A stretch of 40,711 bases of DNA from Bacillota bacterium (GCA_012837335.1 DURM01000050.1:1-40711), one strand, 5' to 3'. Counted from the first letter of the stretch, positions 1 to 8,263 are shown. The notes: a model not told the origin generated them from the sequence alone. Made by a program: numbers and translations.

Positions 1-1
1 T

Positions 2-325
2 GGACTCAGCATTCAAGAAATATACGGGATTGAGCATCTGCAGAAACTAGAGGATCTTGATTTAAGTTCCAACCTGATTTCTGATATCAGTTACCTGATT
101 GATCTGCAAAAACTTCGGAACCTTAATTTAGGCAACAACCAAATCACCAATATCAGTGCCCTGGCAGCGCTGCCAAAGCTGACAAACATCAATTTGGAGG
201 GCAATCTCATCGCCGATATCTCACCGCTAGTGATGAACACTGAGTTAGGTGTGGGGGTACAGATCGACCTGCGGCACAACAATCTCGGTTTAACTCCCGG
301 CTCAGAGAATATGAAGGATCTTTAA
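2..325 (+). CDS. LRR (internalin-like) protein, 3' part, 5' end outside window, ends at in-frame TAA
   Basis: The frame is open from the left edge and encodes 22-residue internalin-type leucine-rich repeats (LxxLxxLxLxxNxIxDISxL), then a C-cap-like stretch reading NNLGLTPGSENMKDL before TAA at 323-325. The same frame continues past the stop into another LRR unit (332-1300). The C-caps of the other LRR proteins in this window continue as L(L/E)xRG(V/A) at this point, so the stop sits inside a conserved element. A CAA (Gln) to TAA change would explain it. The best reading is that this and the next entry are one gene interrupted by a nonsense mutation, sequencing error or read-through stop. Function: probably an exported protein-binding or adhesion surface. 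The signal peptide would lie outside the window. Confidence 0.7.
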   Translation, partial: GLSIQEIYGIEHLQKLEDLDLSSNLISDISYLIDLQKLRNLNLGNNQITNISALAALPKLTNINLEGNLIADISPLVMNTELGVGVQIDLRHNNLGLTPGSENMKDL

Positions 326-331
326 ACCCTC

Positions 332-1300
332 TTGGATCGTGGGGCAGCGGTATTATACGAACCGCAGCATTCATCTGTGGTGTTTGATGATCCTTGGCTG
401 GAGCAGGTAGTCCGGGATGCAGCCGGTAAGCCTGATGGGGAGCTTGTGTCCACTGATGTTTGGGGAATTAATGACCTAAACGGCGATGAAATGGGGATTT
501 CATCCCTAAGTGGCATCGAGCATTTACAGAACCTCCGGTTTCTTTCCTTGTATGACAATCAAATTGCAGATTTAGCTCCCCTGTCCAAGCTGAAAAGCCT
601 GCAGTGGCTGCTGTTAACTAGAAACCAGATTCGCGACCTAAGCAGTCTGGCAGAACTCACTAATCTCCAAATCCTGTTGTTGGGCGCAAATCAGATCAGC
701 AGTATCGCTGATCTGGCGGGGCTTCGAAGTTTAGAAGCGCTGGCAGTTAGTGATAACTACATTCACTACATCTCGCCGCTGGCAGGGATGACTAATCTGC
801 GCCATCTGGATATCGCTTCCAATCCCATCGCAGACATCAGTGTTTTGGCTGGTCTAACAAAGCTGGAGGTGCTCGTTTTAGATAGAATCCTGACTTCTGA
901 TTTAAGTGTCCTAGCTGACTTAACTCAACTAAAAAGCCTTTATGCAGCCCAAAGCTACATCACCGATCTGAGTCAGCTGGCACGGTTGACTGACCTAGAA
1001 ATTCTTCTTCTGTACGGGAATCGGATTGAGGATATTAGTCCCCTCGCTGAGCTAGTGAATCTGGAGCGGCTGGATCTCTCTGATAATCATATAACAGACA
1101 TTGAAGCCCTTTCTGAGTTGAAGGAGCTGGTATGGCTCATGCTTGATTTCAATCAAATCAGCGATATCAGTGTCCTGCTCCAATTAACCAGTTTGGAGCA
1201 GGTCAATATTAGGGGCAATAATCTCGATTTAACCCCAGGCTCGGCTGCTCTGCAGATCATTGGGGAGCTTGAGGGACGAGGAGTCCAGGTGCTGTACTGA
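332..1300 (+). CDS. LRR (internalin-like) protein, continuation after the in-frame stop
   Basis: It lies in the same frame as the preceding LRR fragment, six bases after its TAA. It opens with the end of the previous C-cap (LDRGAAVLY), then an N-cap module beginning FDDPWLEQVVRDAAG, like the FADPNLEAAVRKA start of the LRR protein at 30372. About ten 22-residue repeats follow, and it closes with NNLDLTPGSAALQIIGELEGRGVQVLY. It has no signal peptide, so as a free protein it would stay in the cytoplasm, which argues that it is the second half of a longer secreted multi-module protein. If translated separately it could restart at TTG 332 after the AAGGA at 314-318 (13-base spacing, weak) or at ATG 491. 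An intrinsic terminator follows. Confidence 0.75.
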   Translation: MDRGAAVLYEPQHSSVVFDDPWLEQVVRDAAGKPDGELVSTDVWGINDLNGDEMGISSLSGIEHLQNLRFLSLYDNQIADLAPLSKLKSLQWLLLTRNQIRDLSSLAELTNLQILLLGANQISSIADLAGLRSLEALAVSDNYIHYISPLAGMTNLRHLDIASNPIADISVLAGLTKLEVLVLDRILTSDLSVLADLTQLKSLYAAQSYITDLSQLARLTDLEILLLYGNRIEDISPLAELVNLERLDLSDNHITDIEALSELKELVWLMLDFNQISDISVLLQLTSLEQVNIRGNNLDLTPGSAALQIIGELEGRGVQVLY

Positions 1301-1311
1301 TATTGATTTGC

Positions 1312-1343
1312 AAAGCCCTGCGGTCAACTCGCAGGGCTTTTTT
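1312..1343 (+). terminator. Intrinsic terminator after LRR gene
   Basis: An 11-bp perfect stem, AAAGCCCTGCG with CGCAGGGCTTT, and a 7-base loop are followed by a T-run. It begins 11 bases after the LRR stop codon. Confidence 0.9.
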
Positions 1344-1348
1344 CCTTA

Positions 1349-1385
1349 AAAATGCGCCCTGCTTGCCGAAAGCAGGGCGCATTTT
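1349..1385. terminator. Second, bidirectional terminator-like hairpin
   Basis: A 16-bp perfect stem (1349-1364 with 1370-1385; core ATGCGCCCTGCTT) encloses a 5-base loop and has A/T ends on both sides. It follows directly behind the LRR terminator, giving strong insulation before the methylase gene. Confidence 0.75.
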
Positions 1386-1404
1386 GCAGGTGAATAATAA
1401 TACT

Positions 1405-1432
1405 ATATCGAAATATATTTACAAATCGATAT
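1405..1432. promoter_or_regulatory. Inverted repeat upstream of dam gene (possible operator)
   Basis: ATATCGA (1405-1411) and TCGATAT (1426-1432) form a perfect 7-bp inverted repeat with a 14-base AT-rich spacer, about 40 bases before the methylase start. It could bind a regulator. No partner or clear -35/-10 pair was recognised. Confidence 0.3.
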
Positions 1433-1472
1433 CCTCAGTCAAACTGCGGGATTGGGAGAAGGGGTGACCGAG

Positions 1473-2393
1473 GTGAACATACTGGTACAGGCGAAACCCT
1501 TTCTGAAATGGGTCGGGGGCAAAACGCAGCTGCTTCCTGAGCTGACGAAGCGGCTGCCTCGGCAGATTAAGGAATCAGGTGTGATCAAAAGATATGTGGA
1601 ACCGTTTGTAGGCGGGGGAGCCTTTTTCTTTCATCTGAAAAGCAGGTTTATGATTGAAGATGCTTACTTAATGGATATTAATCAAGAGTTAATGCTGGGC
1701 TATCAGGTTGTGCAGCGGGAGCCGGATGCTTTGATCCAACAGCTATCCCGTTTGGAACAGCACTATCTGGAATTAGACCAAGAAAGGCGGAAGGAATATT
1801 ACTACACCATCCGCGACCGCTATAACAGGCAGAAGTGCAGAATTGATTTTCAGACTTTCACCACAGATTGGATTATCCCCGCAAGTTATCTGATCTTTTT
1901 AAATAAGACCTGCTACAACGGCTTGTATCGCCAGAACCAAAGGGGAGAATTCAATGCTCCCCACGGCCGATATGATTATCCCACAATCTGTGATTCGGAG
2001 AACATTAAAGCTGCCAGTCAAGCGCTTACCGGTGTAAACCTGATCTGCGGCGATTTTTACAGATCCAGACCATTTATTGATCAAAACACGCTTGTCTACT
2101 TTGATCCACCTTATCGGCCCCTTACCCGGACCTCCCGTTTTACCAATTACAGCAGCATTGATTTTACTGATGACGATCAGATCCGCTTAGCCGAGTACTT
2201 CCGGGAATTAGATGGGATTGGAGCCGCATTGCTGCTCAGCAACTCTGATCCAAAGGTGAGCGATCCCGATGATGAATTTTTTGATAAGCTCTACCAGGGA
2301 TTTATAATCGACCGAGTTTATGCCAAACGCAGTATCAACTGCGATGGCAGCGGCAGGGGCGAGATCACTGAGCTGGTCATCAGGAATTCTTAA
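1473..2393 (+). CDS. dam: DNA adenine methyltransferase (D12 class, Dam/M.DpnIIA type)
   Basis: An N6-adenine DNA methyltransferase of the D12 family, probably methylating GATC as Dam and DpnM do. Visible motifs are the N-terminal PFLKWVGGKTQLLPEL block, the S-adenosylmethionine motif YVEPFVGGGAFFF and the catalytic DPPY at about residues 211-214 (VYFDPPYRPL). The length (306 residues) is normal for the family. I prefer GTG 1473 because AGAAGGGG (1457-1464) lies 8 bases upstream; the frame is open to TTG 1452, and GTG 1464 is too close to that site. No restriction endonuclease gene is next to it, so it looks like an orphan, perhaps with a housekeeping or epigenetic role. GATC specificity is inferred from overall resemblance only. 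Confidence 0.9.
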   Translation: MNILVQAKPFLKWVGGKTQLLPELTKRLPRQIKESGVIKRYVEPFVGGGAFFFHLKSRFMIEDAYLMDINQELMLGYQVVQREPDALIQQLSRLEQHYLELDQERRKEYYYTIRDRYNRQKCRIDFQTFTTDWIIPASYLIFLNKTCYNGLYRQNQRGEFNAPHGRYDYPTICDSENIKAASQALTGVNLICGDFYRSRPFIDQNTLVYFDPPYRPLTRTSRFTNYSSIDFTDDDQIRLAEYFRELDGIGAALLLSNSDPKVSDPDDEFFDKLYQGFIIDRVYAKRSINCDGSGRGEITELVIRNS

Positions 2394-2394
2394 C

Positions 2395-2430
2395 AAGACT
2401 CTGGAATTATCTGTTTCGGAGTCTTTTTTT
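2395..2430 (+). terminator. Intrinsic terminator after dam
   Basis: The stem AAGACTCTGGAA with TTTCGGAGTCTT (two G-T pairs) is followed by a run of eight Ts, directly after the methylase stop. Confidence 0.85.
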
Positions 2431-2504
2431 TATTACATAGGAATTGTTAGTTGCGATGGTTAACCAAGGGGTATAGTGCGAAAATTAGAGCAAGGGGTAG
2501 TGCC

Positions 2505-4358
2505 ATGGCTTCCTTGGGAAAATCGGCTGTAAAGATTATGGTTGTAATGCTTTTGTTGGGCGCGGCAAATAGTGCTCATGCTTTGGGCACACTAGATTTA
2601 ACCGCTTGGACACCGGAGCAGGGAGTAACTGCCCTTGATGGTACATGGGAGTTTTATTGGCAGGCTCTGCTGGAACCGGACGATATTGCAGCCGGAGTCA
2701 GTTTGCCGGTAAACTACATTGATGTTCCCGGCAGCTGGAACAATGAAATCATTGCTGGGAAAAAGCTTTCCGGCTCAGGATATGCTACCTATCGGCTACT
2801 GTTTGAGGTGGATACTTCAGATAAACTAGCGCTGAAGCTGCCGCGGATGATGACCGCCTATCGACTCTATCTCAACGGCGAGCAGGCTGCCGCCAGTGGT
2901 GTGGTGGGAACTGATCGAGCTTCAATGTCTCCCCAATATCTGCCGCAGGCTGTAGTTTTTACTCCAAAGCAGGGAGAAAATGAGCTGATTGTTCAAGTCT
3001 CAAACTTCTATCACCGCAGTGGAGGTATCTTGGAGAGCATTGTCCTTGGCAGTGGGAAACAGATCATGGATCAGCGCTTCCGCAGCGTTGCTTATGAGCT
3101 GTTTGCTTTTGGCTGCTTATTTACAATGGGACTTTACCACCTAACGATTTACTTTTACCGGAAGAAGGAAGTCTATCCTTTGTATTTTGGGATTTTTTGC
3201 CTGCTTGTCGGCATTAGGACCCTGATTGTGGGTGAGCGGTTCTTGATCTATCTCTTTCCAGCCTTAAACTGGGAGTTTGTCCATAAGATTCAGACTTTGA
3301 CGTATTATCTAGGGGTGCCGGCAATCCTTAAGTTTTTCCACGCGGTATTTTCCGATTTATATAATGCAAAAGTGGTGAAGCTTGCCGGTTTTTTCTCCGG
3401 TTTTTTCACCCTGCTGGTTATCGTCACACCGGTCCGCGTTTTCAGTGTAATTAATCCGGTATATCAGGTTTTCACTTTCGCTGTGATCGCCTATCTCTTA
3501 CACAATTCTTTCAGAGCTCTGCACTCACGCGAAGAGGGAAGCGCGTTGATTATAGCGGGGGCCTTGGCTTTAATTCTGACTGCGATTAATGACATCCTCT
3601 ATTTGAGTATCTGGCTTAACGATAATCGCCTGGCTTTTTTACGGTCATTTGTCAAAACCGATAATCTGTCAACTACTGGTCAGCTTATCTTCCTTTTTGC
3701 CCTGGCAGTCGTGATGGCTAACAAGTTTTCTCTTGCTCACCAGAGAGAAGAAGAGATGGTTCTGCACTTAGATCGACTGGTCCATGACCGGACAATGGCG
3801 TTAGCAAAATCTCAGCGTGAACTGGAGGAAGCTAACCGGACACTGCGGATGATATCGCGCAAAGATCCAGCTACCGGACTGTGGAACCGGAGATACTACG
3901 ATGAAGTGATGGAGATCGAGTGGAGCCGCTGCCAGCGGTATGAGCGATCCATTGCCATGATGATCATTGATATCGATTACTTTAAAAATTATAATGACTG
4001 CTACGGGCATTTATCAGGAGATGACTGTTTGGTTACGATTGCTGAATGCCTTACCAATGTTTTTCAGCGCTCAACTGATCTGGTGGTTCGCTACGGCGGT
4101 GAGGAGTTTGTGGTGGTAATGCCGGAGCAGAGCTTTGACCAAGCGATGCGAATGGGTGAATTGGTCTGTGAAAAAGTTAAGGATCTGCAAATCCCTCATT
4201 CATGTTCACCCATCAGTTCTTGGGTAACGGTTAGTATCGGTGTTTCCGCTCTGATACCTGCGGAGACTAACAGCTACCAGGACTTATTTGAAGCTGCTGA
4301 CCAAGCGCTGTATGAGGCCAAAGCGGCCGGACGGGATCAAGTTAGAGGAATTCGGTAA
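2505..4358 (+). CDS. Membrane diguanylate cyclase: 7TM-DISM sensor with GGDEF domain
   Basis: It likely makes c-di-GMP from two GTP in response to an extracytoplasmic signal. The order is signal peptide (MASLGKSAVKIMVVMLLLG..., cleavage near AHA), extracellular jelly-roll-like sensor (about 30-190), seven-helix 7TMR-DISM membrane region (about 195-405), a short coiled-coil linker (about 410-450) and GGDEF (about 455-617). The active-site loop is GGEEF at 531-535, and RSTD at 522-525 sits exactly five residues before it, so the product-inhibition I-site is intact. Start ATG 2505 is chosen because AAGGGG precedes it at normal distance and it gives a proper signal peptide; the frame is open to TTG 2451. 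No c-di-GMP receptor is adjacent, and the sensed ligand (often a carbohydrate in DISMED2-type proteins) cannot be told. Confidence 0.9.
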   Translation: MASLGKSAVKIMVVMLLLGAANSAHALGTLDLTAWTPEQGVTALDGTWEFYWQALLEPDDIAAGVSLPVNYIDVPGSWNNEIIAGKKLSGSGYATYRLLFEVDTSDKLALKLPRMMTAYRLYLNGEQAAASGVVGTDRASMSPQYLPQAVVFTPKQGENELIVQVSNFYHRSGGILESIVLGSGKQIMDQRFRSVAYELFAFGCLFTMGLYHLTIYFYRKKEVYPLYFGIFCLLVGIRTLIVGERFLIYLFPALNWEFVHKIQTLTYYLGVPAILKFFHAVFSDLYNAKVVKLAGFFSGFFTLLVIVTPVRVFSVINPVYQVFTFAVIAYLLHNSFRALHSREEGSALIIAGALALILTAINDILYLSIWLNDNRLAFLRSFVKTDNLSTTGQLIFLFALAVVMANKFSLAHQREEEMVLHLDRLVHDRTMALAKSQRELEEANRTLRMISRKDPATGLWNRRYYDEVMEIEWSRCQRYERSIAMMIIDIDYFKNYNDCYGHLSGDDCLVTIAECLTNVFQRSTDLVVRYGGEEFVVVMPEQSFDQAMRMGELVCEKVKDLQIPHSCSPISSWVTVSIGVSALIPAETNSYQDLFEAADQALYEAKAAGRDQVRGIR

Positions 4359-4442
4359 TAATGATCCTGGGTTGGGGCAGGAACTCAGCCATGGCTGGAT
4401 AAGTAGCATTAGATAAAATAAATTTGATATAACGGGAGAGAA

Positions 4443-5729
4443 ATGATGCAGAATTCCTTCTTTTATGCCAGCCGCTATATGGCGAAATGGCTGTTTTTAG
4501 CTGTGTTAGTCGGCATCGGCGGTGGATTGGCAGCCGTAGTATTAAACAGTGCGATTGATTTTGTGACCGATTTGAGTGCAGCCATACCCGTATGGCTTTC
4601 CCCAGCAGTTGGCGCCGCGCTGATAGTAATTATCTACGCATACTGGGATCGCCAGGCAGCCGGTTCGGGAACCAACCACTATCTGTATGCTGTCAATATC
4701 GATAATGGTGATATGCGGTTTAGGACTTTATTCAGTAAGATTGCGGCTACTGCTGCCACTTTGGGGTTTCGCGGCAGTGGCGGCGTCGAAGGACCGATGG
4801 TTGTGATCGGGGGCAGTTTAGCGAAAGGATTATCGCGGATTCCATTTATTGGGAAGCTGCTTGATGACGATGATTTTCGCCTGCTTGCCATCGGCGGTGC
4901 AGCCGGTGCGGTTGGAGCTGTGTTCCGGTCCCCACTAGGGGGAGGCATTTTTGTTGTCGAGGTCTTATACCGGACATCCCTGCACTACCATGATCTTTTC
5001 CCGGCAGTGCTGTCCTCGACCATGGGTTTTGTTGCCTACTGCAGGTTCGCTTCAGGAACACCGCTGTTTATGATTCCTGATTACCTGCCCGATGCAGTCC
5101 ATGTGCCTTGGTATATTGTTTCCGGATTGATCAGCGGCGCAATTGCTTTTCTATTTATGATTATCTTTGGTATGATTAAGCGGCAGATGCAGAGGATTGC
5201 CTTCCCCTTTCCGCGTCCGATTATCGGAGGAGTCCTAACCGGATTAGTGCTGCTGTGGGTGCCGGCTGTAGGTGGAACCGGTTCTGAAGTTATTCAGCAG
5301 CTGATAACTGAATCCCAATCATGGGTCCTGCTGCTGGCGCTGTTAGTCGGTAAAATCCTGGCCACTTCCTTTACTGTTGGTTCAGGTGGAAGCGGCGGTT
5401 TGGTGATTCCCGCGCTCTTTATTGGGGCTGTTTCAGGCAACTGGTTAGCAAGTTTTACAGCCGGGGGCGATCCGAATCTGACTGCCAGCCTGGTTGTATC
5501 GGGAATGGCGGCAAGTTTAGCTTCGATAGCTAATGTTCCCATTGCTGCTGCGGTTATGCTGATTGAAATGGTAGGGATGAACTTAGGAATACCCGTTGTA
5601 TTAGGCAGTATCATTGGCTACGCGGTGGGCAGAAGCCGCACGGTTTATGATACTACCAGCCAGACCGAAGTAGAATTTGTGGAAGCTCAGCGCTTCCGCA
5701 AAAGGGATCGGGATACAGAAGAGCATTAA
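4443..5729 (+). CDS. CLC-family chloride channel or Cl-/H+ antiporter
   Basis: A 428-residue integral membrane protein with the CLC architecture and no C-terminal CBS domains. Recognisable signatures are AAGSGTNHYL (in place of GSGIP), GSGGVEGPMVVIGGS (G-x-E-G-P; the glutamate corresponds to the gating Glu of the family) and GSGGSGGLVIPALFIGA (the G-x-F/V-x-P anion site). The conserved K/R of GK/REGP is replaced by Val, and the IP of GSGIP by TN, so ion selectivity should not be assumed. ATG 4443 has GGGAGAG just upstream. It is monocistronic, with a terminator directly after it. Confidence 0.9.
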   Translation: MMQNSFFYASRYMAKWLFLAVLVGIGGGLAAVVLNSAIDFVTDLSAAIPVWLSPAVGAALIVIIYAYWDRQAAGSGTNHYLYAVNIDNGDMRFRTLFSKIAATAATLGFRGSGGVEGPMVVIGGSLAKGLSRIPFIGKLLDDDDFRLLAIGGAAGAVGAVFRSPLGGGIFVVEVLYRTSLHYHDLFPAVLSSTMGFVAYCRFASGTPLFMIPDYLPDAVHVPWYIVSGLISGAIAFLFMIIFGMIKRQMQRIAFPFPRPIIGGVLTGLVLLWVPAVGGTGSEVIQQLITESQSWVLLLALLVGKILATSFTVGSGGSGGLVIPALFIGAVSGNWLASFTAGGDPNLTASLVVSGMAASLASIANVPIAAAVMLIEMVGMNLGIPVVLGSIIGYAVGRSRTVYDTTSQTEVEFVEAQRFRKRDRDTEEH

Positions 5730-5737
5730 ATCAAATT

Positions 5738-5771
5738 TACCCCCTAAGGTGATAGAACAGGGGGTATTTTT
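5738..5771 (+). terminator. Intrinsic terminator after CLC gene
   Basis: The 8-bp stem TACCCCCT with AGGGGGTA and a 13-base loop is followed by TTTTT. Confidence 0.9.
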
Positions 5772-5937
5772 GATTAATCCAGGATACCAGTAGAAAAACC
5801 TATTAAGAGATAGTTGTCTGTTGTGAAAATATGGCAGAAACTTCTTGAAAATGGAAGAATCTTACTATCTATGATCTAAGCAGTTGTATTTATCAGACTG
5901 CGGCTCTATCAAAAGACACGGAAAAGGAGATGAAAAA

Positions 5938-7233
5938 ATGAGTTTTCGCGGTAAGTCAATCGCACTAGTTTTGCTGTTGGTTGTTATGTTAAGTGGATGT
6001 CTGGGTGGCGGCGCAGGTAAATCTGGACCAAAATTCAATCTCGAAGTTTATGTGAGCGGACAGGGTTCAGTAAACCCCAAGGCTGGCGCCACCAGTATAC
6101 CCAGCGATACCTTGGTAACCATTGAAGCCATTCCCGCATCTGGGTGGGAATTCAGCTATTGGATCGGTGATGTCAGTGACCCTTATTCACCTAAAACAGA
6201 GATTATGATGGATGAGGATAAGTCAGTCACAGCTGTAATGTACAGCGAAGAGGAAAGCATATTTTTCGAGACCAAAGATAGTTCTGGAGCCATCGTACCA
6301 GGGGTATCGTTGATGTTAACGGACAGCACCGGAAGCGTTACTACTAACAGCAGAGGTTTTGCAGTTGTAAACACCACCGCAGCGAGTACCATTGTTACTG
6401 GCGTTATGGATGGTTTTGTGGTAGAACCGACTCCTTTGGTCGTGCAAAAAGGTGATCGCATTTCATTTACCCTTAGTGAGGGATCAGTACCTCTTGTGTT
6501 CACGGCCGAACTAACAATTAACCATACTGTCTTTAAGGATACAGCAAAGCTCAATCCATTTTCATCGGCTAAGATTCGCGAGGCGATGAACTGGCTGATT
6601 GATAGAGAGTATATTGTCAGCAGCATCTACACTGATCACAGTCCATTGACAACAGTAGTAGTGCCAGATACCTTTGAGTACGAGCTTATGCTCGATACGA
6701 TAGAGGCGCTGGAACAAAAGTACAGTTTTGATGCTGCCAAGGCTGAAGCGGTGATTCACGCCGAAATGGAGCAGCTTGGTGCTGAGTTAGTTGGTGGCAT
6801 CTGGCACTATAAGGATGAACCCGTGGAAGTAAAATTCCTCATCCGTGATGATGAAGTTCGCACGAAATTAGGCGATTATATAGCGGATCAGTTAAAGAAT
6901 GTTGGTTTTGCTGTTGAAAGGATCTACTTAAATGGAGGCCAAGCTGTCCCTATTTGGATGAATGGTGACCCAACAGATGGCAAGTGGAACTTGTATACCG
7001 GTGGTTGGATGGTCTCAAAAAATTATTTAAGCCATCACCTTCTGAAGCAGTTTCACACGCCAGGCAGCCTAGGGCGTTTGGGGGAAGCTTACACTCATAA
7101 TCCAGAGTTGATTGAGGTAGTAGATAGGTTGAATGGACCGTTTAATTCGGTGGAGGAGCGGAAGGAAGTGCTCAAACAAAGTCTTGAATTATCACTTCAA
7201 GATTCGGTCAGGGTTTGGTTGGTTTATCAGTAG
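5938..7233 (+). CDS. Lipoprotein: InlB-like repeat fused to partial family-5 solute-binding protein
   Basis: A 431-residue lipoprotein; the lipobox LSGC puts the lipidated Cys at about residue 21. Next come an InlB B-repeat-like domain (about 33-90: GQGSVNPKAG...VTIEAIPASGWEFSYW), a beta-sandwich-like region (about 95-170), then about 225 residues resembling only the central and C-terminal part of DppA/OppA-type binding proteins (NPFSSAKIREAMNWLIDREYIVSSIY...). The family is normally 500-600 residues, and the first lobe with its ligand-proximal N-terminus is missing. Start ATG 5938 is set by AAGGAGAT six bases upstream; the frame is open to 5884 but lacks a ribosome site there. No permease or ATPase is adjacent, so a peptide-transport role is doubtful. 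Confidence 0.8.
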   Translation: MSFRGKSIALVLLLVVMLSGCLGGGAGKSGPKFNLEVYVSGQGSVNPKAGATSIPSDTLVTIEAIPASGWEFSYWIGDVSDPYSPKTEIMMDEDKSVTAVMYSEEESIFFETKDSSGAIVPGVSLMLTDSTGSVTTNSRGFAVVNTTAASTIVTGVMDGFVVEPTPLVVQKGDRISFTLSEGSVPLVFTAELTINHTVFKDTAKLNPFSSAKIREAMNWLIDREYIVSSIYTDHSPLTTVVVPDTFEYELMLDTIEALEQKYSFDAAKAEAVIHAEMEQLGAELVGGIWHYKDEPVEVKFLIRDDEVRTKLGDYIADQLKNVGFAVERIYLNGGQAVPIWMNGDPTDGKWNLYTGGWMVSKNYLSHHLLKQFHTPGSLGRLGEAYTHNPELIEVVDRLNGPFNSVEERKEVLKQSLELSLQDSVRVWLVYQ

Positions 7234-7252
7234 ATCAATAAATCACACGCGG

Positions 7253-7282
7253 AACCCCGGTGGCTGCAGCACCGGGGTTTTC
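7253..7282 (+). terminator. Intrinsic terminator
   Basis: The 10-bp perfect stem AACCCCGGTG with CACCGGGGTT and a 7-base loop is followed by TT, 20 bases after the lipoprotein stop. It separates that gene from the barrel gene. Confidence 0.85.
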
Positions 7283-7408
7283 GGTTACTATTTGGTCCCA
7301 GAGATTCCCTTAATTAGAAAATTAATCAGAACAGAAAGGATTGAGAATAGCGAGATCGAAGTAATAATCATGGTCACTCTTTACATAATTGAAAGCGAGG
7401 TGTAGTCC

Positions 7409-8122
7409 GTGGTAAGTACACGGAGCTTAGCTGCGGCACTGATTATTACGCTGCTGGTCTCAATTCAAGTTAGTGCGATCACGCCTGATCGCGGTTTGGA
7501 GAATCCTCTGTTATTATCTGAGATTGGTTATGGTTCGTTAGTTTATGGCAGTTTTAATTTGGACACACAGCATTACTTAGTATCCTACGCTGAGTATGAT
7601 GTATTTGCAGAAGGGCATGGTGCTTTTATTTACCAGGTCGGCCAGGATGATGAAGCCGATATTTTCTCCTTTGTGGGTACTAAGGAGCTGGATCATACTC
7701 AGGTGGGATTTACACTTCACAGATTTTCTAATCCGGTGTCCGAATGGCTGGTAGATCTGGGAGTTGCTTATACAGCTGGAGACCTGGTCGCTCGGGTAGC
7801 GGTCCACTCCATCCCATTAAGTGACATCGAACAGATTCACGAACGGAGCAGTATTTCAGTTGGCGCAGCTGTAAACTTAGCAGACCTAGTATTGGTCGGA
7901 CTCGATGCTCGGCTGCAGGAGCAGCAGTACGAGGGTTATGTGGTCTTGGAACCTCGACCTGACTTCACCCTGAGATTTAGTCTGCGCAGTAATGCCGACA
8001 AGTGGGATAAAGCTGGTTTCGATCTCTGGTACACTAGGGATCGCTTGATCGGGCATGTTGCTGTGGTGATGAGCCAGAATTGGCAGCGGGACATTCGTCT
8101 TGGTTTTGGAATTAGATTTTAA
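7409..8122 (+). CDS. Exported beta-rich protein, putative outer-membrane beta-barrel
   Basis: A 237-residue protein with an N-terminal signal peptide (LAAALIITLLVSIQVSA) and a body of alternating short beta segments with Gly/Tyr turns. It ends DIRLGFGIRF: Phe is last and Ile, Phe, Leu and Ile stand at -3, -5, -7 and -9. This is the pattern of the outer-membrane beta-signal read by BamA in diderm bacteria. GTG 7409 is preceded by GAGGTG at a 6-base spacing. I recognise no named family. The strand count (roughly 10-12) fits a small porin or OmpA-like barrel, but this is inference from pattern. Terminators on both sides indicate its own transcript. Confidence 0.6.
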   Translation: MVSTRSLAAALIITLLVSIQVSAITPDRGLENPLLLSEIGYGSLVYGSFNLDTQHYLVSYAEYDVFAEGHGAFIYQVGQDDEADIFSFVGTKELDHTQVGFTLHRFSNPVSEWLVDLGVAYTAGDLVARVAVHSIPLSDIEQIHERSSISVGAAVNLADLVLVGLDARLQEQQYEGYVVLEPRPDFTLRFSLRSNADKWDKAGFDLWYTRDRLIGHVAVVMSQNWQRDIRLGFGIRF

Positions 8123-8152
8123 AGCACCAACCCTCATGGTTGCTGCTTTTTT
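8121..8152 (+). terminator. Intrinsic terminator after barrel gene
   Basis: The stem AAAGCACCAACC with GGTTGCTGCTTT (one mismatch) and a 5-base loop runs into TTTTT. The first arm begins one base before the stop codon ends. Confidence 0.85.
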
Positions 8153-8234
8153 GTTGTTCAATTTGTCACAATCTTGCCGCTCTGTCATTTGATAGTGGTT
8201 AATGTTCATTTAAATAATTTTATGAATTTTTATG

Positions 8235-8263
8235 TGGAAATCTAGACTTGTTTATGGTATTAT
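8235..8263 (+). promoter_or_regulatory. Sigma-A-type promoter of the V-ATPase operon
   Basis: TGGAAA (4 of 6 to TTGACA), a 17-base spacer and TATTAT (5 of 6 to TATAAT). The predicted start is near 8270, giving a leader of about 57 bases before ntpF. Confidence 0.5.

Noticed and set aside
323-325. Stop codon reassignment (TAA read as Gln)
   Set aside because: Other genes in the window, such as the methylase, FtsH and V-ATPase K genes, end in TAA at expected family lengths.
1473-2393. Restriction-modification system around the adenine methylase
   Set aside because: Terminators isolate it on both sides and no nuclease or specificity gene adjoins it.
7133-7405. A 90-codon plus-strand frame overlapping the end of the lipoprotein gene
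   Set aside because: It shares its first 100 bases with a well-supported gene, crosses a strong terminator (7253-7282) and has no ribosome site or recognisable protein features.
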